Shown one piece after another: positions 11,401 through 22,085 of a DNA stretch of 64,000 bases. The position numbers and the translations under genes were made by a program. Source of the DNA: Fratercula arctica (lineage: Eukaryota > Chordata > Aves > Charadriiformes > Alcidae). Each line of letters opens with the position of its first letter. Position 1 is the first letter of the stretch. A model generated the notes under the pieces. That model saw only the letters and a program-made list of their open reading frames with translations. It was not told where the DNA came from and ran no database searches. Location of the stretch: the NCBI GenBank assembly GCA_947846985.1, contig CANTUZ010000005.1, positions 48,883,389 to 48,947,388 on the forward strand. The letters run 5' to 3'.

Positions 11401-13119
11401 CAATTAGGAGCACTAAAGGGATTTTAAACCTTCCTCTGTAGCGTTCAAGAAACATTGAGCCACGCTGATGTCTGCTTGATCTTAGCTGAGAAGTTCTCAT
11501 TTCTGGTCAAATGCCACCAAACAGTGGCTTTTGAGCAACACAAGCCTGAAACTAGTGGGTTTTTTTCAGATTCTGATTGTCAACTTCTGCTTTCTCCGTC
11601 TTTTCTCCCCCATCTCGTGCCACAATACCCTCAGAGACTTCTCTTTCAAACTTCGCACTTGCTCCTAGATAGATATCCACAAAGGGCAAGGTCCTTAGGC
11701 ACAGTCAAGAGGAAGACAAGAGGCTTGGAAGAGTCCAGGATGTCATGTATGGTGCTTCCCCCAACACTTGTACACTGCACTGACGTGTGGAGAGCACAAA
11801 CACATTAAACACAAGGCAAACTGATTAGCAAGATCAGCCAGAAACTTGCTGGCATGCTTTTGAATTCAGTCTCAGTCCACCATACTTTTCATACCATTTA
11901 ACACCTGAATGTCTCATACCGCATTCCTGCAATGCTAACTAGGCGTCTTCAACCTAGTGTTATCTCATTTTAGAATGAACTCAAAGTACAGATTCAGAAT
12001 AGTACCATCTCAAAATCAAAAAAGGTAGAGGTGGTGTTTTAGGAAAAGATTTCAATTAAGTGATTGGATACAGCTTGTGAACATTTTCCATTTCTAGAAC
12101 AGATGTGCAGATGTGAGGCATTTCCTACCATAAATCCCTTCTTCCCAAGAAGCCATTTCCCCCTTTTCTTTTGAGGGAGAAATTTCAGTTTCTTTTTTTT
12201 GTAATTTTCTTTTGGTGCAGTAAAGTGAAAACTAGTAAATATTTTACACTTGGCTTTCCCAAGGAAAACATCATACCTGTTATGACCTACCTGTCTCCAA
12301 GGATCTACTCTCTGTCATGGGGTTTTCACTGCCATCTCAGATGCGATGGAGCCTTTTGCTCAGGTCCCATTCTGTAGCATGGTAAGTGGTTATCAGAGAA
12401 ACAGAGAGCTGATGTCTACACATCTCCCATGCAGATACCAGTCAGGCACCCCAAGACGCTAGTTGTGTCCAGTCAGACCTGAAAGTAAGAAAAAGAGAAC
12501 TCAAAATTTGCTGATTAGGGTGAGAAGGACAAACTCATTTAGGCAATGCTATGCCTTAATTGTCATGGCAATGGAAAAATTCTTCTACATTGTTCTCATT
12601 TTTTCTTGCTGCAGCCACAGCTGAGACCTGCTATGGGCTGTATCCCTGCGCAGGTGGTCCCATGGTGAGACTTTGAATTGCCCACAGATACAGGGGAAAA
12701 AAATGGAATAGGAGTATGTGGTACATCAGGAAAAACATCAGACCTTCTCACTGTGCTTAAACATGGGACAGATGCGGTGACACAATACCTGAAGCAAGTA
12801 ATTTCTGTGTAATTCCCTCCTCGGCGATGATGCTCCATTGTAGAAACGAAGGATAATGCAGATATAGCCAAAAGTGTGAATCTCCTAGTCCAGTTTTCTA
12901 AATGGCAGTCTCCTAGAAAGGCAGGTGAGAGTCTGGAGGCTTGCAGGCTGCATGTCCCTCCACCCCGACGTGGTACCAAAGATGGCAAGAAGATGGAGGA
13001 TGCTGTTGCACGTTTGATACTGCAGTGGTCTGGCACTGCAGGTTTGGAAAAGGGAGGAAACCTGACTTGAAGGTTAAAGTCAAAACTGAGAATCCCACCT
13101 CCTAATTTCTGTTCCAGGT

Positions 13120-13280
13120 GCTGCCTGTAAGGTGGCTTTACACAAGTCCCCCCTTGTGGCTCATTGCCCCTCTGTATAAGGGGGGTTAATAACACCAGCT
13201 GTCTCCTAGATGGGGGTACCTGAGACAGAACAAAGCAGTGCCTGCAAAGGGCTTTAGGAACCTCAGTTAAGGGGTGAGGC
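13120..13280 (+). repeat. ancient MIR-like relic (core/3' half)
   Basis: CATTGCCCCTCTGTATAAGG ... GGTTAATAACACCAGC resembles the MIR 'CTGTAAAATGGGGATAATAA' section. It is short and degenerate. Confidence 0.35.
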
Positions 13281-14559
13281 TAGCAAAATATTAACTGGTT
13301 GGTAGTAGATGTGCAACAGCCTCCCTTCTGCATATTTACTACAGGAAAGCAAAGGGGAAAATGACTCCAAGAGCTTCTCCTTTTCATTTTTGCTTTAGAC
13401 TTCCACTGCCTATTTCTTGTGTCTGCTTCATAAGGGAAATTTCTTTGGACCTGTCATATGGGCAGAAAAAACCTGGACCAGGGTTGTGGAGGTTTTTTTG
13501 GGTGGAGGCAACTGCAGATAGGTACTAAGCCTGTACCTTTTAATCTCCCTATCTGGCTAGATTAAATACATTTATAGCACACAAAATGTGCTGCAAAGTA
13601 GAAACTAGAAGGCTGGCTTTGTTGGGCAGGAGAGAGTTAATCCCTATGGGGTGCTCATGTACGTCAGAGCAGGTTCCTGTCTGTGCAGTGCTCAGCTAGG
13701 ATTGAGAGCTTTTGTTCCTTGTTGTTTTTCATGATTTCTTTGCATTTAATAGTGTTTGGAATTTTTTTTTTTTTAATACATTTTAAAGAGCATTTCAAGC
13801 TGGCAAATGGGGGGCAGACTGAGAGCCCTGCAGACTGCAGTCCCCTACGCACCCTAAGACATTAAAGAACATCATAGACACAGGCAGGACAAGTCCCCAC
13901 TGTGGCTATGGCTTGTGTACTTTAGCTTTTAGTGCCAGTGCCACACCCTGCAGGAGCAAAATCCCAGTTCATCTCCCACCACCTTCCAGGGGTCTGAGCT
14001 GGGACTATTAAATGGTGGTGGGACTTGAGGTGGGTTATGCTTGCACCACCTCTCCAGCTCTGCCCCTCTAGGTCTCCAAACAGGCAGCTGTTACTTGTCT
14101 CAGCAGGACTGGTGACCAACAGATGAGAAGCTCCGATGTTTCGCTCCCAGGTCCTGAGCCAAGCCCAGCCCTGAGCGTGACTCCTCTGTTTGATTTTTGA
14201 CTGAATTTAAATCAGTTTGGAAGAAAGCGGTGTCATTGTTCTCCGAGTATGAATCCAGCCCGAAAGGTTTGAGGCTGACAGAGCCTGAGGTGGCTTCTGG
14301 TCTGAATTACAGACATTTCAGGACAGATGCAATGCTGGATAATGCCTCTGCCTCCTCCAGAGGCAGGAAAGGTGAGCAGGGAACTCCCTGCGAAAAGGCT
14401 GTCCCCTGAGCTCTGGGGAGGTAGGCTGGTGTGAGGAGCTGGAGGGCACATAGAGGTGAGGGACTGATCTGGTAAGGGAGCTGAGGAGGGTCAACTTGAA
14501 AAGAAAGATCGTGAAATTCATAAAATATATATAGATTAGCCCAGCTGTGACTAAGGTTT

Positions 14560-16230
14560 GGGCCAAAATAACAACCTACAGTGAAAGGCGAGGGAATTGC
14601 ACAACGCAGCCCGAAGGGCGGATCGGCGTGAGCCGGCACAAAGGAGCGTTTCGGTGGGCTGTGAGGCGCCAGGAGACATCTCCTGATGGGCAGACCTTTC
14701 CCTCGCACTGTCTAGAGCTGAAGTGGGTAAACCCCTCAGAAACACAGTGCTGGACGCCGCCTGCCCGGGAGGCGATCGCCGGTAACACCGCACCGCCCCC
14801 GTCTTTCCACCCCCGGCACCCCGGGTCCCGCATCCCCCGCCTTTTTAAAGAGCCCCGGTTTCCAGACGGTGTGGGCGGGGGGGAAGGTCCCCCTTCAGTC
14901 TCCCGGGGAAGCCGCAGCCGCCCCCGGGGCCGTGCGCCGGGCGGGGGCGAGGCGAGTGGTTTCCCTGCAGCCAGAGCTGGCACCGGAGCCGGGGGCTACC
15001 AGCCTGGGGCTGCCGGGCCACCGCCGCCCCGCACCTCCCCCCCCCTCCCCGCGCCCCTCGTCCGTCCCGTCGCGGCGGCGGGGAGCGGCCGGCAGCCCCG
15101 CTGCGTCCCGGCCAGAGGGGCCGCGGGAGTTCGCACCCCGAGTAGCTCAGACGGGCCCCCCCGGGTCTGACGGAGCGGCTAAAGCTGCTCAACCGGACGG
15201 GGAGCTGCTCCTGCAGGGGGGCGAAGCGAAGGCGACGCGCAGCCCCACGCAGGGCGGGTCTCAGAAACACCACAGCAAAGCCTGGTTTTCCCACAGCAGT
15301 GCCACGGGGTCTTCCATCGCCAAAAGGGCCGACAACGCACCAGACACACACTCCCCCCCTCGCCCACACCCCGAAACGCAGGGGGTCGAACCTGGGCAGA
15401 GGGGGACACCCCACGAGCACCTCGGTCACGGAGGGGAGCGGGGGGCGGCCCTCCCCGGCCGCCCGGGGCTGCTCTCCGAGGGCAGCCCCCTCCCGGCTCC
15501 GCTCTGGGCCGGGGGGGGCAGCCGGCTGGCCGCAGCGCTGAGCCCCACCGCGCCGGTGGGGCCCGTCCTGCCGTGCCCCACGCGTGGGGCGGGCCGTGCT
15601 GTGGCGACCCGGCCTGTCACCCGCCGCCGAGGCTGCTGAGATTTGGGACCCTGTGAGGACCCGCGAGTCACGTTTCGGGGAAGCGCTCCGTGCCGGGGGC
15701 GGGGGGGTGTGTGTATGTGTGTGAGCACGGCAGAGGGACAAACCGACGGGAGCCGGAGCCCGGCGGCGGGCACCTCTCCCCCAGCAGCCCGCAGAGATGG
15801 GGAGGTCCCGCCGCCCCGGGGAGCACGGGGGTGGCAGGGCCCGGCAGCGGGGGCGCGACGGGGCGGCCGTGCCGTGCCGTGGTGCCCGGCTGCGGGGCGC
15901 TGCCCCTCCCGGCCCGGCTTCCCCGCCGCCGCCGCCAAGCTGGGCTCCGGCTGCCACCTGCAGGCCGTGCGGGGGGAAGCCGCCTCTCCACAGCCCCCAA
16001 CCCTGCCCCGAGCTCCCCCCGCCTCCGGGGCTGCAGAGCTGCGGCAGGAGCAGCTTTTGCCTCTGCCGGCGAGAGGTGCCGGGTACTCTGCCCCCCCCCG
16101 GAGGGGGCGCGGAGCGGGGCATCTGCGACATGACACCCCCCCACCTCCCCGGCGTGAAAGGCTTCCCCCCAAGGTGTTAGTTTACCCTGAAGTGGGGGGT
16201 ACTGGGGAGTCGTCGTGACCGTCGCCGCCT
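14560..16230. promoter_or_regulatory. CpG island (orphan; no gene assigned)
   Basis: About 1.7 kb of very GC-rich sequence dense in CG dinucleotides, with its core about 14740-16140. It has several GC-box (GGGCGGG) matches, e.g. near 14869, 15253 and 15590. It lies about 9 kb beyond the TTC17 poly(A) site, far from the TTC17 5' end. Long open frames run on both strands (up to 428 codons) but are low-complexity Pro/Arg/Gly/Ala and overlap, as expected from a lack of AT-rich stops. I looked for the HSD17B12 first exon and the miR-129-2 hairpin, the next known loci in human, and did not find either. It is probably a promoter for an unidentified transcript. Confidence 0.8.
15542..15590. repeat. 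two adjacent GC-rich palindromes inside the CpG island
   Basis: GCCCCACCG-CGC-CGGTGGGGC (15542-15562) is followed by the perfect 16-bp palindrome GCCCCACGCGTGGGGC (15575-15590). The half-sites share GCCCCAC. Confidence 0.95.
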
Positions 16231-17786
16231 CGCCCCAGTGGGAAACGTCCCACTGTCAAAGCCCAACAGGGAAAGGAGAGTTGCCGTGGATCAGCAGCGA
16301 GGGGCTCAGCCCAGGGACCCCCTGGACGGGCAGGGAGGGGGCTGGGTGGGTACCGAGGAGGCTCCAGCGTTGCAGGTGTGTAGGCACAAAACTGCCCTGC
16401 CGGGGAGTCCCAGGGCCAAAGCTGTCACACAAAGCCAGGCAGGGCAAAAACTGGGACCTGAGAAAGAGAAGTCAGTGGAGACCAGGACTGCGGTGGCAGA
16501 GGAGGGGGACAGGGGTCATGACTGCAGTGCGGGAAATCTGGTGCTCCCAGACTGGCACAGGGCTGCGAGGCTCTCACATCACACAGATTCCCCGGGGAAG
16601 ATACTGGGACAGTCTGTGGGATAAGACCAGTGTACGGGGATGGGACAATTCTTACCTGCTCCTAGTTGGATGGACCGTCGATCCAAGTCCAAATATGCCT
16701 GGAGAAGAGGCAGTAATCATTTTGTCCTTGGGCACTTCTTATCTTTGCTTCAGCTGCCCATTCACTAACTTAGAGGTACAGGGAATGAGGCAATGGTAGT
16801 GCTGGAGTGGTTCAGTATCAGTAATGCCTTTTTGCCTGGCATGGAGAAAGGCAGAAACATAGTAAGGGAGGTGAGGGGATTGCCCCACGAGTCACTGCTC
16901 ACACCACTACCTGTTCCTCAGCCCCTTTGGCTACGTCGTGGGTGACAAAACCACAGCTGGAGGGGGCTGCAAAAGGGAGCAGACAGCGAGGCTGGCTCTC
17001 AGCCCCCAAGGTGCTCTTCCCTCTTCTTCCTCCCACTCCTCCCACCTCCCTCCAGTTGCTAGTGCTGCTCTTTCCTCCCACACAGCAGCTCTAAGAGGCT
17101 GGAGGAGACGGTAAGGAACAGGGGAAGCACTTAGAGGCTGACAGCTGCCACTGCCTGGTTTCTTTCCAGAGCCCCATCTTTCTTCGACCTTCACTGCCTC
17201 CTCGTTTGCTCAGAGCTGGCAGCGGTGCTCGCAGGGGTGGCCAGGCTGTGCGATGTGGATGAAGTGGGGCACAGAGAAATGTGGGTGCCTGGGAGCTAAA
17301 GGTAATGGTCACCACATCCCTGAGAAGAAGCCACTTCCCTGTGGGTAAGGGAGGAGCCCAGGAGGATTAAAAATAAAATAAAATTAAAAAAGAGTAATAC
17401 TCATCACCCCAAAACCAAGCCAGGATCCTTTTTTTCTGGAGACCTCAGGAGTAGTGTGGAAGCAAGGGTACAAGATGGTAATCGAGGGTTGCTCGTGGCA
17501 CTTTGAAGTGAAAGAGTCACAGGGATGAATTAATTTCCATCTTATTCGCTGTGCCCTTTGTGGTTCATTCTACTAAACATCATCTATTTAACTAAAATTA
17601 CAAATTCATTGACACTTCTCATTCCCCTCTCAAACTTCCTAGTGCCACGCTGACAATATTAGAAAGTCTTGTTCTTCTTCTTCACTACCTTGAAGGGTTC
17701 TGTGTTGAACAGACAAATCACAGTAACCTGATGTGCTAGGACATGCTATCCAGACTGAAAGAACTACAACTGCCACTCAGTCGCTC

Positions 17787-17810
17787 AAAAAAAAAAAAAA
17801 AAAAAAAAAA
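17787..17810 (+). repeat. A24 homopolymer
   Basis: A run of about 24 A with no polyadenylation signal just upstream. It is likely a simple repeat. Confidence 0.9.
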
Positions 17811-18001
17811 GCTCAGGGCTAAGCCAATAAATAAAAAGATGGAAAGAAATATGAAAGCACTGTCCCTGGATTCACATAGCTAATGGGCGGGCTCTACTCC
17901 TACACCAAGCACTGAGGAAGGTTGAAACTACGGGCAGCACAGAAGGGGTTTTACCTGGCTTCTCTTCTGAAGAGTTTCTAAGGAAACTCCCACCCAGGAT
18001 T

Positions 18002-18023
18002 CCCCCCCCCCCCCCCCCCCCCC
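18002..18023 (+). repeat. C22 homopolymer followed by a T-rich tract
   Basis: 22 consecutive C are followed by TTCTTTTTTCTTTTTTTGC. This makes about 45 bp of pure pyrimidine ending at TTGCAG (18045-18050). Confidence 0.95.
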
Positions 18024-19479
18024 TTCTTTTTTCTTTTTTTGCTCTTGCAGGTCCTCCAGTTAAAGAAAAAAAAAGCCTTGCCTACACTAAAATATGCCCA
18101 ATTGTTTGTTCCTCTGGTCAAAATGTCTTTGAAACATTTTAGGGGAAAGTGGTTCATAAGAAACACTCTGGGTTTCTAAAAGCACAAAATACCCTGTTTA
18201 TGAAAGGGGACACAGGGCTCTTTGTCAGGATACTGGCATCGGTGCTGCACTGATCTGATCCACTCCACTCCTGAGGAAATGCTATCTTTTCCGCCTCAGC
18301 TGGAGAAGCTGGAGAGGACTTCAGTCAGGTTGTGGCCACCCAGTTGTTTAAGAGCTTTTAGTGATGATGCTGCTGCTAAGGATGGCTATTGTATACGGGT
18401 GGAAGGGGGCTGTCGCTATAGAAATTTAAAGGAAGGCCCACGTAAACCTACAGTGACGAGGATAAGAACCCCTGCAGAGCTCTTGCAACCTGATGTGCTG
18501 ACCAAGCTGCTCCAATTAATTAAAATTGCCCTGTGATGACAGTCAGGAATTAATTAATTAGGCTTTGGAAGATCACTCAGTTCACCTCTCTCAGTTCACT
18601 GAAAAAGGCCATAAGGCACTACCATAATCAACAGGTAACACACAGATTACAAAGGTTTTAGTACCAATGTTCCTTATGGCAGCCTAATAGTTAATAGAAC
18701 TGGCTGAATGAATGAATCGGTGATTTATTTTATACCCCGTGGTCACAATTAAACACAGGGTCCTTTCTCATAGTGGTACACCAATGCATTCAATATGCTG
18801 GCATACAAAGATATTGGTGTGGCAGGGCAGACCATGCCATCTAGTACAAAGTCTTTCAAAAAGCATTTGTTTGTGACCCCACTGAGCTTGTATGGCCAGA
18901 TGCATGATCATCAAATGACCAGCAAAGAGGTGTCCTGTTTCTGTAACGTGGGAAGCTAGGGCACGTGTCATGTGTGTTTTGTTATGCAAATATGTGCATC
19001 CGTCCATGCGTAGGGACATACACACATGACATCATGCTCTCCACTTGCATAGAAAACTCCCTCAGGTGGCCCCACTCACAGGCACGTCCCCGTGCCGCAG
19101 GACAAGACACACACCCCGCTGCACCTGCAGGGCTCCGAGAAAGAGGGTGAGAGCCAGTGGTACAGACGATGCATCTGGTGTGTGGACTGCAGACTGGCCA
19201 CCCCAGTGTCAACACCTCGGTTACCCCAATCACATCCTGACCTTACTTTTCCAGCAGTATTTGCAATCCAGGTGGAAAAGTCAGAAAAAAAAGCAGATTG
19301 CGGTCTCCTTTTTGCTGTTGAGTAAATGTTTTACATTCCCAAACAAGTCATAGGCTAAAAGCCAAACCAAGTCTAGTCAGGCCTCGGTTTAGTCAAAAAG
19401 GCTTGTCTTAGATAAGCATGTAATGGAAAAGGTGAGGGAAAACAACTCTTCGTGGTCTCTTCTAATACAAGAAGTAGGA

Positions 19480-19625
19480 AGCATCACATGAAACTAGCCA
19501 GGTTCAAAACAAACAGATACTCCTTCACTGGAAACCAAGCTGAACTCTGGAACTCCCTGCCATAGGTGACTATGGATGCTAAAATACCTACAATTTAGGA
19601 AATGAACTGACAAAGTCATGGGACA
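19480..19625 (+). mobile_element. ancient L3/CR1-like relic
   Basis: The sequence resembles the end of an L3/CR1 RT frame (AAACTAGCCAGGTTCAAAAC, CTGGAACTCCCTGCCA) followed by a tail. It is heavily mutated with no intact frame. Assigned from a remembered consensus. Confidence 0.5.
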
Positions 19626-20689
19626 GAACTCCGCAGTATTACACAACCACGTTCAAAGGGAGGGATGCCGCCCTTTGGGCAGAGCAGCGCAGGCATGCTG
19701 CCCCAGGCACGGGGACTTCCCTTGGCATGGGGAGGGTGCTCTGGGACCTATTGTCCCATCGTCCGGGGGATGTTACTGTGCTTACGCTTGCCCCTCGGCA
19801 CCCGCGCCTGTGCCAGCTGGGGAGGCTGAGCAGCTCTCGTCCTCCAAAGACTACAAGGACACACTGCACATCTCAACATGCAGAGGACTACGTGACCTAC
19901 CGTCTGCAGCGGTTTTTCAGCATCGACTCATGGCTTCTCAGACGTCTTTCTTCCCTGACTACTCCAGACAACCAGAAGGAACCATTCACTCAGGCCACCT
20001 CTTTGTCCTTTTTACCTTCTCTGGTCCTGCAATAACAAACAGTCGCTGATGCTACAAAAGCAGGACCCTTGGCTTCCTTGCTTTTACCTGGAGCTTTCTC
20101 TTCCTCCTCTGAGTGTCTCACCACTAAAGCCTGGTTTCTTTTCCCTGTTCCTGGAGAATGTGATTTCTTACCTTAGCTCCTAGTATGGCAATTGGATAAA
20201 ACTGGCTTCATCTGGGATTCCTCCATCAATTCATTTTATTTGGATTGCATCTGCCCACAAGTTAGTGTCTCTTAATAACTTTTAAATATTACTTCTTTGC
20301 TCCTCAACAAGACAGGGTACAGCAAAAGGCACTCATAAAACATAGTGGTAACTCATGCTATCATACTGTAATCTGTAACACCTGCAGCTCTGGGAAATAA
20401 TCTGTTTTTATAAAAAACAACAGTAGAATTAGACAATTGTAGAGAGAAGACAAGATTGGATTTAGATCAAAAAGCAGAACAGTCAAAAATTCAGCTTGAA
20501 AGTTTTCTCTTAAATTGTACTAGAACGATGACTGCTTGATGTGGCAGAGTACTGTCTTCTCAGAGAAATGTGGATTGTTTGGATTTTAAGCAGTGGTGTT
20601 ACTGTGGAAGGACTGCAGCCAGAAGGCTTGACTGAACAGCTGTCTGATCCTTGGCCATGGAATGAGCTCCACAAAGTCTGTAACCACTG

Positions 20690-20810
20690 GAAGTCTACTG
20701 TGGGCCAACGTCTGAGGCTGTACATCCTTCAGAGCAGAGACTGATTCTTCTGTGGAACACCTGGCATGACGTGGGCACAAATAAATATAAATAGCAAAAC
20801 TCTATTAGAC
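20690..20810 (+). repeat. ancient SINE/LINE tail relic
   Basis: GTACATCCTTCAGAGCAGAG ... AACACCTGGCATGACGTGGG ... AAATAAATA follows the pattern of the common amniote tail (CTCCTTxAGGGCAGGGACTG ... CCTGGCAC ... AATAAATA). Confidence 0.45.
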
Positions 20811-21939
20811 TAGTAATAACCTGATTCTGAAGGACTGAACGTGGAAGGAGCAGTCTGAAACTAGATTAAAGAAAAAAACCTCAGCAAATGAAAACACCTG
20901 CCTTAAAACAATCCCCCTAGATTATAAATGCCACAAAGCTAGTTCACCTGTATTTGAAACTGTTCCTTCTGTGGCACTGTCATTGCACCTCCTCTGGGAC
21001 TACTGAACTCAGTTACTATTATTTTTGCTCTGCAACCTAGAAGCAGATCATTAAGTTTAGAAGGTTAAAAAAATCAACTACTTGCAAAGTTTGAGGGGCT
21101 GCTTTTTTAAGCAGTCACCCTTATCAAAGCACTGTTCCTAATCAATCCTGAGCTTTTCAATACTTAAAAGTGAGAAAAGCTTAAAGTACAAGAACCCTCT
21201 CACTTAATTCAGACTTTCACTTTTTTAACATCATATGTATGGAATATAGGTTGTACCACCCTTGTGCAGATTCCCTAAAAATAACAATAAGTTGCCTTTA
21301 AGCTCACCGCCTGTCCTTTCCTGGTAGTCATTTGCAGGACAACCTTCTGTTGGCTCTCACAGACGACCAGCCATCAGACTTCAGCAAGAAGACCACAGAT
21401 TGATAGGAAAGCTTCATAAGCTTCAGTGTTCATAGACCCATTTGCTTTGTTTGAATCAATACTGGCGCACACTTGAGTACATTCAGCAAATTAAGAGGGG
21501 AAAAATAAATCAACAAAAGTAACCCCACAAAGCTTACTCTTTGGGGACATTTCTTTAAAGAGAGGCTTGTTGACCCAAACAAGTCCTCTAAGAAATCAAG
21601 GCAACCTGCAGCACTCCAGAAGGACACCTCTAAGTAATGCTTGAGATGGGAGGACTGCCCTGAACCTGCCACACAACATCCAGTAGCTCTGGAGAAGGAG
21701 CTTGCATTTTTCCGAATGCCAAGGGAAGTTCTAAAGCATTTTCACTCTTTCAGTGCTGATACACAGACTTAAACTCTTCCTATTCCCTGCTTCATAGGTC
21801 TCCACGCAGTTGTTTTTGTGTTGCTGCTGTTTGTATTCTCTGCCACTACAACTGTTTCTCATGCAAAGACGTAAACAGCAATGATTCCAGCTCCAAAACC
21901 CCCCATACATTCTAAAAAGACATCAGACAACGTGTGGGA

Positions 21940-22085
21940 GGAAGAGAGGTACAGCGAGGAGGGGAAATGCCTTGCCTAAAGTCATACAGGAGGACAGTGA
22001 CAAGGGTAGGAATGTTACTATTCATGAAGCAGATCTAAACCCAGGAGGCCCTAAATTGGTAGCCAGACAAGTTCACGGCAGCTAC
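21940..22085 (-). repeat. ancient MIR-like SINE relic
   Basis: GAGGTACAGCGAGG, TTGCCTAAAGTCATACAGGA and TCTAAACCCAGGAGGCC match the complement of a MIR core and head (GAGGCACAGAGAGG ... CTTGCCCAAGGTCACAC ... GAACCCAGGAGTCC). Confidence 0.5.

Larger units (their letters stand above)
7351..14559. other. intergenic with scattered old repeats
   Basis: Holds old SINE/L3-like relics (7890, 10225, 11255, 13120) and T-rich tracts (9140-9185, 11067-11083). No supported gene. Confidence 0.6.

Noticed and set aside
13141..13160. CTCF-like CCACAAGGGGGG on the minus strand
   Set aside because: Lacks the GGC that follows in the CTCF core, and it lies in an old repeat relic.
15372..15400. tRNA-like B box (GGTTCGACCCC on the minus strand) in the CpG island
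   Set aside because: The flanking bases do not form a T-stem, and no A box or acceptor stem lies at the right distance.
14845..16131. 428-codon minus-strand open frame in the CpG island, with overlapping 256- and 248-codon frames
   Set aside because: Low-complexity Pro/Arg/Gly/Ala composition, simultaneous long frames on both strands and no recognisable domain. The GC richness removes stop codons, so length alone is not evidence.
14560..16230. First exon of HSD17B12
   Set aside because: The expected N-terminal peptide of HSD17B12 was not found in any minus-strand frame of the island.
17787..17810. A24 run as a retrocopy tail
   Set aside because: No polyadenylation signal in the preceding bases and no transcript-like sequence upstream; treated as a simple repeat.
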